Assembly (NCBI RefSeq): GCF_029910095.1
Contig: NZ_CP094526.1
Span: forward strand, 1,054,001-1,118,000
From: Bradyrhizobium sp. ISRA464
GTDB taxonomy: Bacteria > Pseudomonadota > Alphaproteobacteria > Rhizobiales > Xanthobacteraceae
Reading direction: 5' to 3'
DNA length: 64,000 nucleotides
Shown here: positions 41,693 to 51,258 of the stretch, piece after piece
Layout of the letters: the number at the start of each line of letters is the position of its first letter
How positions within the stretch are numbered: position 1 is the first letter of the stretch
Notes under the pieces: model-generated
Told to the model about the DNA's origin: nothing
Seen by the model: only the letters and a program-made list of their open reading frames with translations
Database searches by the model: none
Translations under genes and position numbers: made by a program

Positions 41693-43213
41693 TCACGCCC
41701 GATTCGGGCTGATCTTCCAGGCGATGGCCAGGGTCACGACCGTGAGGATTCCGCTGACGACGGCTGCCGCCGGAATCGTCAGCGCCAGCGCTGCGGTCGC
41801 GGCCCATCCGATCGAGCAGAATGCCTCCGCGAAGGTCGCGACGCGCGAGGAGGTCTGGCGCCGGCGGAACTGGCTGCGCTTGGCTTGCGCGCGGAACCAG
41901 AGCTGGACCGCTGCGGCTGATCCGGTCGCCACGATGACCGCAATGGCGGTCACCGCGGCCTGCCGTGGTGAAACCAACGCAAGAGCTCCGACCAGCGGCG
42001 CGAAGATGACGGCGATCGCAATCAGGACCACCTCGATCTTGGCGCGGACCACGCGCGACGGCGGCAGCGGCGCGGTCGCCACCAGATCGGCGGCGTCCTC
42101 GCCTGATATCGTCAGCCAGGCGAGCCCGCCGGCGAGCTGGCCCGCGGCCATCACGACGACGGGCGTGATCAGGACGATCGCGGTCGACGAGTCGGAGAAG
42201 CTTCGCCACAGCATCAGCGCCGGCGGCACCAGATAGAGCATCTGCATCAGGCTCTGCGACAGCAGCCACGGGTCGCGGCGCAGCAGCAGGAATTCCTTCC
42301 GGCGCAGCGCCTGCTGCCGCGAGCCGACCCGGAATGACCGATCGCGCCTGCGCGTGACCGCCGCGGGATTGGCCGCCACGCTCGTGACCGTGTCGGCAAA
42401 CCGCGGCGCGAACACTGCCGTGACGACGCCGAGCATGATTAGCGCGCCGGCGACCAGCAGCATCATCACTTCAAGGTCGCCTAGCGCAGCGCGTGCCGGC
42501 CACCAGACGAGGCTGTTCGGACCGGGTGCGATGCGCGCCGCGGTGTCGGAGGTCAGCACCGCAAAGCGCGACAGCGTGCCGTAGGACAAGATCGCCACGA
42601 TCTGCAGCGCGATCACGAAGCCCGCGCCGATGATGGCGGACACGATCTGCGCCACCAGCCGTGTCCGGCTCGGCCCGATCAGGCGGAACAGCAGCACCGC
42701 GATGGCGATCGCGGCCGCCGCCGCCGTCAGGCCGATTGCGGCGACGACGCCGAAACCCGCAAGCCAATGCGCGCCGCCGAGGATCGCTAGCACGTCGACG
42801 AACGGCGCCGACAGCAGCAATGCCATGCCGGTCACCGACATCCCGATCGCAGCGATACGGACGGAGAAGATATTGGTGAGCTTCGCCGGCGACGACATGA
42901 TCAGGTCGAGGTCGGCGCGGGCATAGAACACGCGCGTCACCGATTCGATCGCCTGCGACAGCATCAGCGCCCAGGATAGGAAGATCGTCGCGGTCAGCAC
43001 GATCAGCGATGAGGGATCGAGCGGAAACTGCAGGTCGGCAAAGCGGCCGACCACCGCATAGGCCGGCAGGTGCAGGATCGCGGCGACGATCAGGAGCCCG
43101 ATCACCGCGCGGTTGCGGCGGCGCCGGCCGCCGGTCATCATCGCCAGCCATTCGCGCCAGGCGAGGCGGAATTCGTGGCGGGCGAACCAGGAGAGGTGGG
43201 CGGCCGAGCTCAC
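41693..43213 (-). CDS. ABC transporter permease (ABC-2-type exporter subunit)
   Basis: A 506-residue integral membrane protein with about 12 hydrophobic helices, including LIVAAILHLPAYAVVGRFAD near the N-terminus and ASGVLTVVTLAIAWKI-like helices at the end. The ATG at 43213 overlaps the stop of the ATPase gene by 4 nt, so they form one transporter. Fused transmembrane subunits of this size occur in uncharacterised ABC exporters. The cargo is unknown. Confidence 0.8.
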   Translation of the reverse strand: MSSAAHLSWFARHEFRLAWREWLAMMTGGRRRRNRAVIGLLIVAAILHLPAYAVVGRFADLQFPLDPSSLIVLTATIFLSWALMLSQAIESVTRVFYARADLDLIMSSPAKLTNIFSVRIAAIGMSVTGMALLLSAPFVDVLAILGGAHWLAGFGVVAAIGLTAAAAAIAIAVLLFRLIGPSRTRLVAQIVSAIIGAGFVIALQIVAILSYGTLSRFAVLTSDTAARIAPGPNSLVWWPARAALGDLEVMMLLVAGALIMLGVVTAVFAPRFADTVTSVAANPAAVTRRRDRSFRVGSRQQALRRKEFLLLRRDPWLLSQSLMQMLYLVPPALMLWRSFSDSSTAIVLITPVVVMAAGQLAGGLAWLTISGEDAADLVATAPLPPSRVVRAKIEVVLIAIAVIFAPLVGALALVSPRQAAVTAIAVIVATGSAAAVQLWFRAQAKRSQFRRRQTSSRVATFAEAFCSIGWAATAALALTIPAAAVVSGILTVVTLAIAWKISPNRA

Positions 43214-43962
43214 GCGGCCGCCGCTTCAGTATCGACCAGCGCGATGAACATGTCTTCCAGGCTGGTGTCGTTGCGTCCGTTCTGCTGGCGCAATTCGGCG
43301 AGCGTGCCTTCGGCGATCAATTTGCCGGCTGCGATCACGCCGATCCGGTCGGCCATGCGCTCGGCGACCTCGAGAATGTGGGTCGTCATGATCACGGTGC
43401 AGCCGGTGCGCACGCGCTCCTGCAGCAGGCCCTTCACATGGCGCGCCGACAGCGCGTCGAGGCCGGTGAGCGGCTCGTCGAGAATGATCAGGCGGGGATC
43501 GTGCACCAGCGCACCGGCGAGCGCCACCTTCTGGCGCATGCCCTTGGAGAATCCCTCGCAGCGCTCGTTGAGATGCGGCTCGAGCCCGAGCGACACCAGG
43601 AGATCGCGCGCCGACGTCTCGGACTGCCTGGGATCGACGCCCCACAGGCCGGCGACGAATTCGAGGTACTCCAGCGGGGTCAGCTTGTCGTAGATCATCG
43701 GCTCGTCCGACACCCAGGCCATCACCTGCTTGGCGGCGACCGGATCTGAGAGCGCATCGATGCCGAGCACCGACACCGAGCCGGAGTCGGGCCGCAGCAG
43801 GCCCGCGACCATGCGCAGGGTCGTGGTCTTGCCGGCGCCGTTCGGCCCGAGCAGCGCGTAGAACTCGCCGACACGCACGGTGAGATCGAGCGCATCGACC
43901 GCCGGGCGGTCAAAACGCTTCCTTAACCCTCGCACCTCGAGTGCGGATAGTCCTGCGGTCAT
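43210..43962 (-). CDS. ABC transporter ATP-binding protein (CcmA/NatA type)
   Basis: A 250-residue ATPase. Walker A is GPNGAGKTT, the signature is FSKGMRQKVALAGAL, and Walker B is RLIILDEPLTGLDALS. This belongs to the group that pairs with ABC-2-type exporters. The partner permease gene overlaps it by 4 nt. A role in export of a drug, lipid or polysaccharide is possible. Confidence 0.92.
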   Translation of the reverse strand: MTAGLSALEVRGLRKRFDRPAVDALDLTVRVGEFYALLGPNGAGKTTTLRMVAGLLRPDSGSVSVLGIDALSDPVAAKQVMAWVSDEPMIYDKLTPLEYLEFVAGLWGVDPRQSETSARDLLVSLGLEPHLNERCEGFSKGMRQKVALAGALVHDPRLIILDEPLTGLDALSARHVKGLLQERVRTGCTVIMTTHILEVAERMADRIGVIAAGKLIAEGTLAELRQQNGRNDTSLEDMFIALVDTEAAAA

Positions 43963-44254
43963 GATGTGTGGCGATCCCGGAGTTCGCTCTTCGGTTGCGC
44001 ACGTTGGGCAAAAACTGTTTCGGCGCGGTGAATCGTCTCAGGCAAATCGAACGCGTTATGAACAAAACTCCGCGCCGCGGCATATCTCGGCAATTGTGAT
44101 AATACCCGACGATCCGGGCTTTGTTGACAGGGATCGGGGCTTTTGGCTCAATTGGGTGGGACATAGGCGGCTTTCAGCGCTCCCGACACAGGGCGCGAAG
44201 GCGGGATGCACAAAGGCGATCGTCACGAATCGCCGGTGCATCGGGGAGGGAACG

Positions 44255-45130
44255 ATGCTGGACTTTGTTCAGCAGCTCGTCAGCGGCATCGCGCTTGGCT
44301 GCGTTTACGGCCTGATCGCGCTTGGCTTCGTGCTGGTCTACAAGGCAACCGAGGTCGTCAATTTCGCGCAAGGCGATTTGATGATGCTGGGCGGCTTCTT
44401 CGCCTTCACCTTCATCGGCATGCTCGGGCTGAACTACTGGGTCGGCTTTGCCGGCGCGGTGATCTGCATGGCGCTGTTCGGCATGCTGGCCGAGCGGCTG
44501 GTGGTGCGGCCGATCCTCGGCTACCCGCAATTCTCCATCATCATGGCGACGATCGGGCTCGGCTATTTCCTGCGCTCGGTCGCCGGCATGATCTGGGGCA
44601 CCGACGACTTCAAGATCGACACGCCGTTCAGCCAGGGCGTGTTGCGGATCGGCAGCCTGGTGCTCGCCTATGACAAGCTCTCGGTGATCGCGGCGACCGT
44701 CATCCTGTGCGCGCTGCTCTATCTGTTCTTCAACCGCACCACGCTCGGCACCGCGATGCGCGCGAGTTCCGAGAATATGCTGGCTGCCTATTATATGGGC
44801 ATTCCGGTCAAGCGCGTGGTGTCGATCGTCTGGGCGATCTCGGCGGCGGTGGCGACATGCGCCGGCGTGCTGCTGGCGCCGATCACCTTCATCCATTCCA
44901 ATGTCGGCCTGGTGCTGGGGTTGAAGGCGTTTCCGGCCGCGGTGCTCGGTGGTTTCGGCTCGATTCCCGGCGCCGTGGTCGGCGGTGTCCTGATCGGCGT
45001 GATCGAGAGCATGGCCGGCTTCTATCTGCCGCAGGGGTGGAAGGACGTCGCGCCCTATATCGTGCTGCTGGCAGTGCTGCTGCTCAAGCCGGAGGGCTTG
45101 TTCGGCGTTCACGCCCGCAAGAAGGTCTGA
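44255..45130 (+). CDS. livH: Branched-chain amino acid ABC transporter permease
   Basis: A 291-residue LivH-type permease with 7-8 helices. YGLIALGFVLVYKATEVVNF near residue 20 and GTAMRASSENMLAAYYMGI near residue 170 are family signatures. The start follows GGGGAGGG 5 nt upstream. It opens a five- or six-gene cluster: LivH, LivM, LivG, LivF, an acyl-CoA ligase and a binding protein. The pairing with a ligase suggests aliphatic or aromatic carboxylate uptake rather than amino acids. Confidence 0.93.
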   Translation: MLDFVQQLVSGIALGCVYGLIALGFVLVYKATEVVNFAQGDLMMLGGFFAFTFIGMLGLNYWVGFAGAVICMALFGMLAERLVVRPILGYPQFSIIMATIGLGYFLRSVAGMIWGTDDFKIDTPFSQGVLRIGSLVLAYDKLSVIAATVILCALLYLFFNRTTLGTAMRASSENMLAAYYMGIPVKRVVSIVWAISAAVATCAGVLLAPITFIHSNVGLVLGLKAFPAAVLGGFGSIPGAVVGGVLIGVIESMAGFYLPQGWKDVAPYIVLLAVLLLKPEGLFGVHARKKV

Positions 45131-45140
45131 GGAGCAACGC

Positions 45141-46292
45141 ATGCGCTTTCTCTTCAAGACCGATTACGACGACGACATCAGGCTGCTTCCGCATTCGGGT
45201 TATGTCTATTCCTACGGCCTGTTGCTGGCCGCGCTGCTGATCGCGCCTTACGTGCTCTCCAGTTATCTGATGAGTCAGCTCGTCTTCGTCTGCATCTATG
45301 CGACCGTCGGCGTCGGGCTCATGATCCTGACCGGCTTCACCGGGCAGGCCTCGCTCGGCCACGCCGCCTTCCTCGCCATCGGCGCCTACACCGCGGCCTA
45401 TCTGCAGCAATTCAACGTGCCGTTCCCCGTCTACTTCCTCGCGGCGGGGCTGTTGACCGGCGTGGTCGGCGCGCTGGTCGGGTTTCCGGCACTGCGGCTG
45501 CAGGGCATCTACCTCGTGATCGCGACGATCTCCTTTGCCTTCATCGTCGAGGAGATCATGGCGCGCTGGGAGAGCGTGACCAATGGCAACGAGGGCATGC
45601 GGGTCAAGACCATCCAGTTGCTCGGCACCACGGTGTCGCGCGACGGCCCGACCTTCTATTATCTCTGCCTTGCGGTGCTGGTGCTGACCATCGTCGGCAC
45701 GCTCAACCTGTTGCGTTCGCCGACCGGGCGCGCCTTCGTCGCGATCCGCGACAGCGAGACGGCCGCGCGCAGCATGGGCATCAATGTCTCGCTCTACAAG
45801 GTGAAGTCGTTCGCGATCTCGGCCGCCATCACCGGCTTTGCCGGCGTGCTGTTCGCGCACAAGCTCTCCTTCATCTCGCCGGAGATGTTCACGCTGCAGC
45901 TCTCGATCGAGTTCATCATCGTGATTCTGATCGGCGGCATCTTCAGCCTGCACGGTGCGGTGCTGGGTGCGATCTTCCTCGTCATGATCGATCCGTTCCT
46001 GACTTATCTAAAGGACGACATGCCCGGCGTGATCGCCGGCGCTGCGGCGACGCTGGGCGCGGGACCCGAGCGCGCAGGCCATATCCAGGATGTCGTCTCC
46101 GCCATTGCTTCCGCCAACGGGCTGAAGGGGGCGATCTACGGCATCATCATCGTGGTATTCGTGCTGTTCGAGCCGCTCGGGCTCTACGGCCGCTGGCTGA
46201 AGATCAAATTGTTCTTCCAGCTCTTCCCGCTCTACAAGCGTGCGACGTTCAAGCGGCAGAAGATCTACGTGAAATCGGAGCGGAACCGATGA
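45141..46292 (+). CDS. livM: Branched-chain amino acid ABC transporter permease
   Basis: A 383-residue LivM-type permease. GVGLMILTGFTGQASLGHAA near residue 60 is the family motif. GRAFVAIRDSETAARSMGIN near 200 is the loop that contacts the ATPase. The C-terminal 60 residues are basic and probably cytoplasmic. It begins 10 bp after livH and its stop overlaps livG by 4 nt. Confidence 0.93.
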   Translation: MRFLFKTDYDDDIRLLPHSGYVYSYGLLLAALLIAPYVLSSYLMSQLVFVCIYATVGVGLMILTGFTGQASLGHAAFLAIGAYTAAYLQQFNVPFPVYFLAAGLLTGVVGALVGFPALRLQGIYLVIATISFAFIVEEIMARWESVTNGNEGMRVKTIQLLGTTVSRDGPTFYYLCLAVLVLTIVGTLNLLRSPTGRAFVAIRDSETAARSMGINVSLYKVKSFAISAAITGFAGVLFAHKLSFISPEMFTLQLSIEFIIVILIGGIFSLHGAVLGAIFLVMIDPFLTYLKDDMPGVIAGAAATLGAGPERAGHIQDVVSAIASANGLKGAIYGIIIVVFVLFEPLGLYGRWLKIKLFFQLFPLYKRATFKRQKIYVKSERNR

Positions 46293-47047
46293 GCTATTTC
46301 CGCGCCGAGAACCTGTCCCTGCATTTCGGCGGCCTGAAAGCTGTCGATGCCGTCAGCTTCGCTGTTGAGAAGGGCGAGATCCTCTCGATCATCGGGCCGA
46401 ACGGAGCCGGGAAAAGCTCGATCTTCAACCTGATCTCGCGGATCTATCCGCCGACCTCGGGCAGGATCTTCTTCGAGGATCAGGACATCACGCAGCAGCC
46501 GGCCTACGATATCGCCGGGCTCGGCATCGCTCGGACCTTCCAGAACATCGAGCTGTTCGAGAACGCGACCGTGCTGAGCAATCTCCTGGTCGGCCGCCAT
46601 CGCCATTCCACCACCCAGCTTTGGCAGGAGCTGCTGTTCCTGCCGAGCGTGCGTGCCAACGAGAAGATGCATCGCCGCCGGGTCGAGCAGGTCATCGAAT
46701 TCCTCGATCTGGAGCCCTACCGCGACAAGCTGATCTCGGGCCTGCCCTACGGCGTGCGCAAAGTGATCGAGCTGGCGCGGGCACTGTGCTCCGAGCCGAA
46801 GCTGATTCTGCTCGACGAGCCGTCATCGGGTCTCAATGTCGAGGAGACCGACGACATGTCGTTCTGGATCCGCGACATGAAGAGCGAGCTCGGCATTACC
46901 GTGCTGATGGTCGAGCACGACATGACGCTGGTCAACCGCGTCTCCGACCGCGTCATTGCGCTGAACTACGGCCGTGTGCTGGCGATGGGGTCGCCGTCAG
47001 AGGTGCAGCACCATCCCGACGTCGTCGCGGCCTATCTCGGTGCATGA
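46289..47047 (+). CDS. livG: Branched-chain amino acid ABC transporter ATP-binding protein
   Basis: A 252-residue ATPase. Walker A GPNGAGKSS and Walker B LILLDEPSSGLN are clear. The signature is LPYGVRKVIELARAL rather than LSYGQQ, which is within the LivG range. The short GIARTFQNIELF and MVEHDMTLV elements are LivG marks. The ATG overlaps the livM stop. It is one of two ATPases of the importer. Confidence 0.93.
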   Translation: MSYFRAENLSLHFGGLKAVDAVSFAVEKGEILSIIGPNGAGKSSIFNLISRIYPPTSGRIFFEDQDITQQPAYDIAGLGIARTFQNIELFENATVLSNLLVGRHRHSTTQLWQELLFLPSVRANEKMHRRRVEQVIEFLDLEPYRDKLISGLPYGVRKVIELARALCSEPKLILLDEPSSGLNVEETDDMSFWIRDMKSELGITVLMVEHDMTLVNRVSDRVIALNYGRVLAMGSPSEVQHHPDVVAAYLGA

Positions 47048-47057
47048 GGATGATGCC

Positions 47058-47837
47058 ATGAGCACGCCCGACATCATCCTGAAGCTCAGCAACATCGAAA
47101 GCTATTACGGACCGATCATGGCGATCCGCGGCATCAGCCTCGAGGTGCCGCGCGGCCGGATCGTGACGTTGCTCGGCGCCAACGGCGCCGGCAAGACCAC
47201 CGTCCTGAAGACCATCTCCGGCATCCTCGATCCGCAGAAGGGCACGATCGAGTTTTCGGGCAAGCCGATCCAGCGCATGGAAGCCGACAAGATCGTGCGG
47301 CTCGGCTTGAGCCATGTGCCCGAAGGACGCGAGGTATTTCCGTTCCTGTCGGTGCGCGAGAACCTGATGATGGGCGCCTATCCGCGCCGCGATCGCGACG
47401 GCGTGGCTGCTGACCTCGATCGCGTCTATGGCTATTTTCCGCGGCTGAAGGAGCGGCTCGACCAGCCGGCGGGGCAGCTCTCCGGCGGCGAGCAGCAGAT
47501 GCTGGCGATCGGGCGCGCGCTGATGAACCGTCCGACGCTGCTGCTGCTCGACGAGCCGTCGCTGGGCCTGTCGCCGATCCTGGTGAAGGAGATCTTCACC
47601 ATCATCCGCCGCGTCAACGAGGAGCAGGGCATGTCGATCCTGCTGGTCGAGCAGAATGCCAAGATCGCGCTGGAGACGGCGCATTACGGCTATGTGCTGG
47701 AGATCGGCCGCGTCGTCATGAACGACAGCTGCGAGCGGCTGATGAATTCACCCGACATCCAGGAGTTCTATCTCGGCGCCAAGGAGGCCGGCGCGCGGGG
47801 CGAGCGGCGCTGGAAAAAGAAGAAGACTTGGCGTTGA
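47058..47837 (+). CDS. livF: Branched-chain amino acid ABC transporter ATP-binding protein
   Basis: A 259-residue ATPase with Walker A GANGAGKTT, signature LSGGEQQMLAIGRAL and Walker B LLLLDEPSLGLSP. SHVPEGREVFPFLSVREN is typical of LivF. Its last residues, GARGERRWKKKKTWR, form a basic tail that partly overlaps the first unit of a 17-bp tandem repeat; this suggests the natural C-terminus may have shifted during repeat expansion. Confidence 0.92.
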   Translation: MSTPDIILKLSNIESYYGPIMAIRGISLEVPRGRIVTLLGANGAGKTTVLKTISGILDPQKGTIEFSGKPIQRMEADKIVRLGLSHVPEGREVFPFLSVRENLMMGAYPRRDRDGVAADLDRVYGYFPRLKERLDQPAGQLSGGEQQMLAIGRALMNRPTLLLLDEPSLGLSPILVKEIFTIIRRVNEEQGMSILLVEQNAKIALETAHYGYVLEIGRVVMNDSCERLMNSPDIQEFYLGAKEAGARGERRWKKKKTWR

Positions 47838-47890
47838 GCAAGACTTGGCGTTGAACAAGATTTGGCGTTGAGCAAGAGTTGGCGTTGAGC
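47823..47890. repeat. 17-bp tandem repeat, four units, across the livF stop codon
   Basis: Four head-to-tail copies of AAGACTTGGCGTTGAGC with single-base changes, at 47823-47839, 47840-47856, 47857-47873 and 47874-47890. Each unit contains TGGCGTTGA, so each carries a TGA. The livF stop lies in unit 1. Because 17 is not a multiple of three, unit changes would alter the reading frame past the stop only. Confidence 0.85.
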
Positions 47891-47980
47891 GGTACTTGGA
47901 GCTAGATTTCAGGCTCGTTTCGCGAACAAGACCGGCAATCGACCCGGCGCGCGGGGCAGGCGGCAGAGGAGGGAACGCGG

Positions 47981-49819
47981 ATGGCCGGACCGGCGGTGCT
48001 GACGGTCGCCGACACGATCGCGAAGAGTTTTCTGCTCGCGGTGGAGACGCGTGGCGACAGGCCTGCGATCCGCGAGAAGAAGTTCGGCATCTGGCAGCCG
48101 ACCAGTTGGCGCGAATGGCTGCAGATCTCCAAGGACATCGCCTACGGCCTGTATGCGACCGGCTTCCGCCCCGGTGACGTCGCCTCGATCATCGCCAATG
48201 CCGTGCCGGAATGGGTTTATGCCGACATGGGCATCCTGTGCGCCGGCGGCGTCTCATCCGGCATCTACCCCACCGACTCGCCGACGCAGGTCGAATACCT
48301 CATCAACGATTCCCGCACCAGGATCGTGTTTGTCGAGGACGAGGAGCAGCTCGACAAGGTGCTGGCGTGCCGCGCGCGCTGTCCGACGCTGGAGAAGATT
48401 GTCGTCTTCGACATGGAGGGCTTGAGCGGCTTCTCCGACCCGATGGCGTTGTCGCTCGCCGAATTCATGGCGCTCGGCCGCAATTATTCGCAGGGCAACG
48501 ACGCCTTGTGGGAGGAAATGACCGGCAGCCGCACGGTCTCCGATCTCGCGATCCTCGTCTACACCTCGGGCACGACCGGCCCGCCCAAGGGCGCGATGCA
48601 TTCCAACCGCAGCGTGACGCACCAGATGCGCCACGCCAACGACCTGTTTCCATCCACCGACAGCGAGGAGCGGCTGGTGTTCCTGCCGCTCTGTCATGTC
48701 GCCGAGCGGGTCGGCGGCTACTACATCTCGATTGCACTTGGCTCCGTCATGAACTTTGCCGAGAGTCCGGAGACGGTGCCCGACAATCTGCGCGAGGTGC
48801 AGCCGACCGCGTTCCTCGCGGTACCCCGGATCTGGGAGAAGTTCTATTCGGGTATTACCATCGCGCTGAAGGATGCGACCCCGTTCCAGAACTGGATGTA
48901 CACCCGCGCGCTTGCGATCGGCAATCGCATGGCCGAGTGCCGGCTTAAGGGCGCGACGCCGCCATTGTCGCTGAGGCTCTTGAGCCGCGCAGCCTACTGG
49001 CTGGTGTTCCGCAACATCCGCCGCATGCTCGGGCTCGACCGCTGCCGGATCGCCTTCACCGGCGCGGCGCCGATCTCCCCGGACCTGATCCGCTGGTATC
49101 TCGCGCTCGGCATCGACATGCGCGAGGTCTACGGCCAGACCGAGAATTGCGGCGTCGCCACCATGATGCCGGCGGATCGCATCAAGCTCGGCTCGGTCGG
49201 CAAGGCGGCGCCATGGGGCGAGGTGATGATCTGCCCGAAGGGAGAGATCCTGATCAGGGGCGACTTTCTGTTCATGGGCTATCTCAACCAGCCGGAAAAG
49301 ACCGCGGAGACGATCGACGCCAAGGGCTGGCTGCACACCGGCGACGTCGGCTCGATCGACAATGAAGGCTATGTGAAGATCACAGACCGGATGAAGGACA
49401 TCATCATCACCTCGGGCGGCAAGAACATCACGCCGTCGGAGATCGAGAACCAGCTGAAATTCTCGCCTTATGTCTCGGACGCGGTCGTGATCGGCGACAA
49501 GCGGCCCTATCTGACCTGCCTGATCATGATCGATCAGGAGAATGTCGAGAAATACGCCCAGGATCACGACATCCCCTTCACCAATTACGCGAGCCTGTGC
49601 CGTGCGCGCGAAATCCAGGATCTGATCCAGCGCGAGGTGGAGACGGTGAACGCCAGTTTCGCGCGCGTCGAGACCATCAAGAAGTTCTACCTGATCGAAC
49701 GCCAGCTCACGCCGGAGGACGAGGAGCTGACGCCGACCATGAAGCTGAAGCGAAGTTTCGTGAACAAGCGCTACGCGGCCGAGATCGATGCGATGTATGG
49801 CGAGCGCGCGGTCGCGTAG
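47981..49819 (+). CDS. Long-chain-type acyl-CoA ligase (AMP-dependent synthetase)
   Basis: A 612-residue adenylate-forming enzyme. VYTSGTTGPPKGAMHSNRS is the P-loop, YGQTENCG the AMP-binding box, and HTGDVGSIDNEGYVKITDRM with DIIITSGGKNITPSEIEN the hinge and C-terminal catalytic lysine region. It activates a carboxylic acid to its CoA thioester. Its position between livF and the binding protein suggests that the acid is imported by this ABC system. The substrate is not known. The stop codon lies at the start of a dispersed palindrome. Confidence 0.92.
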   Translation: MAGPAVLTVADTIAKSFLLAVETRGDRPAIREKKFGIWQPTSWREWLQISKDIAYGLYATGFRPGDVASIIANAVPEWVYADMGILCAGGVSSGIYPTDSPTQVEYLINDSRTRIVFVEDEEQLDKVLACRARCPTLEKIVVFDMEGLSGFSDPMALSLAEFMALGRNYSQGNDALWEEMTGSRTVSDLAILVYTSGTTGPPKGAMHSNRSVTHQMRHANDLFPSTDSEERLVFLPLCHVAERVGGYYISIALGSVMNFAESPETVPDNLREVQPTAFLAVPRIWEKFYSGITIALKDATPFQNWMYTRALAIGNRMAECRLKGATPPLSLRLLSRAAYWLVFRNIRRMLGLDRCRIAFTGAAPISPDLIRWYLALGIDMREVYGQTENCGVATMMPADRIKLGSVGKAAPWGEVMICPKGEILIRGDFLFMGYLNQPEKTAETIDAKGWLHTGDVGSIDNEGYVKITDRMKDIIITSGGKNITPSEIENQLKFSPYVSDAVVIGDKRPYLTCLIMIDQENVEKYAQDHDIPFTNYASLCRAREIQDLIQREVETVNASFARVETIKKFYLIERQLTPEDEELTPTMKLKRSFVNKRYAAEIDAMYGERAVA

Positions 49820-49867
49820 AGCATGATCCGGAGAAGTGTGAAGCGGTTTTCCGAAAAGATCATGCTC
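49819..49867. repeat. Dispersed palindrome GAGCATGATC...GATCATGCTC (copy 3)
   Basis: GAGCATGATC (49819-49828) and GATCATGCTC (49858-49867) pair perfectly, with inner CGGAGAA and TTTTCCG as an imperfect second stem. The first G is the last base of the ligase stop codon TAG. The element separates the ligase and binding-protein genes. Confidence 0.8.
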
Positions 49868-49953
49868 AAATAAGGCGCGACCAGGCAAATGGCGAAGGCG
49901 TGAGTAAGGCCCAGCCCTTCGCTCAACACGGGCCATCGAAGGAGGAGACTGCA

Positions 49954-51153
49954 ATGTCGAAATCGCTGAAGGCGCTGGGCCTGGCGGTGAGCGCCCTGGC
50001 GCTGACCTGTCTGCCGGCCGCGGCCCAAACCAAGGTCACCAACGAGGGCATCTCGCCGACCGAGATCGTGATCGGGACGCATCAGGACCTTTCGGGCCCG
50101 ATCAAGGTCTGGGGCGTTCCGGTGTCCAACGGCATGAAGATGGCGGTGGAGGAGATCAATGCGAGCGGCGGCATCAACGGCCGCAAGCTCAAGATGATCC
50201 TGGAAGACAACGGCTATGATCCGAAGAAGGCCGTGCTGGCGTCGCAGAAGATGGTCGAACGCGACAAGATCTTCGCAATGATCGGCGCGATGGGCTCGCC
50301 GACCGTGCTTGCCGCACAGGATATCCTGTTCGACGCCGGCGTGCTGCAACTGTTCCCGCTCACCGCGGCCGAGTTCACCTTCAAGTTCGATCCGAACAAG
50401 CCGCAGGAGCGGCTCAAGTTCAACAATTTACTGCCCTATGTGGAGAGCACGCGCGCCGCGCTCAAATACATGATGGAGTGGAAGAACTTCAAGAAGCCCT
50501 GCATCATGCATCAGGACGACGAGTACGGCAAAAACGTGCTCGACGGCTTCAACCAGCAGCTCGCGGCGATGAAGGTGCAGCCGGCCTCGATCACGAGCTA
50601 CAAGCGCGGCGCCTCCGACTTCTCGGCGCAGGTCGCCAAGATGAAGTCCGACGGCTGCGATCTCGTCGTGCTCGGCACCGTGATCCGCGAGACCATCGGC
50701 GCGATGAGCGAGGCCAGGAAGCTCGGCTGGGATGTGACCTTCCTCGGCGCCACCCCTACCAACGTGCTCGAAGTGCCGACGCTCGGCAAGGAGGCGGTGG
50801 AAGGGCTCTACGCGGCCTCAGGCTTCGAAATCCCCTATGAGGACACCGCCAAGGGCAAGGTGAAGGACTGGCTCGTCAACTACAAGAAAATGTTCGGCAC
50901 CGAGGCCAACACGCAGGCGATCATCGGCTACAACGCCGTGATGACCTTCGCCTTCTACGCGCAGAAGGCGGGCAAGGACCTGACCGGCCAGAAGATGCTC
51001 GATTCGCTGGAATCAGGTGACAAGTTCCTCGACATCTTCAATTCGCCGCCGACCAAGTTCTCCAAGACCGATCACCTCGCCAACACCATCACCCAGGTGC
51101 AACAGGTCAAGAACGGTCGCTGGGTCCTGGTGAAGGACAATCTGATGTTCTGA
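49954..51153 (+). CDS. Branched-chain-amino-acid-type ABC transporter substrate-binding protein
   Basis: A 399-residue periplasmic receptor of the LivJ/LivK type. The signal peptide MSKSLKALGLAVSALALTCL is cleaved after AAAQ. IVIGTHQDLSGPIKVWGVPV and GINGRKLKMILEDNGYDPKK are the first family strands. The start follows GGAGGAGACTGCA. It is the last gene of the livHMGF-ligase cluster and supplies substrate to that importer. The ligand may be a carboxylic acid, given the coupled CoA ligase. Confidence 0.92.
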   Translation: MSKSLKALGLAVSALALTCLPAAAQTKVTNEGISPTEIVIGTHQDLSGPIKVWGVPVSNGMKMAVEEINASGGINGRKLKMILEDNGYDPKKAVLASQKMVERDKIFAMIGAMGSPTVLAAQDILFDAGVLQLFPLTAAEFTFKFDPNKPQERLKFNNLLPYVESTRAALKYMMEWKNFKKPCIMHQDDEYGKNVLDGFNQQLAAMKVQPASITSYKRGASDFSAQVAKMKSDGCDLVVLGTVIRETIGAMSEARKLGWDVTFLGATPTNVLEVPTLGKEAVEGLYAASGFEIPYEDTAKGKVKDWLVNYKKMFGTEANTQAIIGYNAVMTFAFYAQKAGKDLTGQKMLDSLESGDKFLDIFNSPPTKFSKTDHLANTITQVQQVKNGRWVLVKDNLMF

Positions 51154-51192
51154 GCCGTCGCTCAGGACTCAAACCATACCGTTATCGCGAGC

Positions 51193-51232
51193 GAAGCAAT
51201 CCATCTCCTAAGCAGGAGAAATGGATTGCTTC
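51193..51232. terminator. Bidirectional terminator-like hairpin between convergent genes
   Basis: GAAGCAATCCAT (51193-51204) pairs with ATGGATTGCTTC (51221-51232), and the inner CTCCT/AGGAG extends the stem. The loop is 4 nt. It sits in the 105-bp gap between the binding-protein gene and the minus-strand protease gene. Confidence 0.65.
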
Positions 51233-51258
51233 CGCTTTCGCGTGCGTGGGCGACCTGA

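Noticed and set aside
47823..47890. 17-bp repeats considered as CRISPR or iteron origin
   Set aside because: Units are directly adjacent with no spacers, and no replication gene is nearby.
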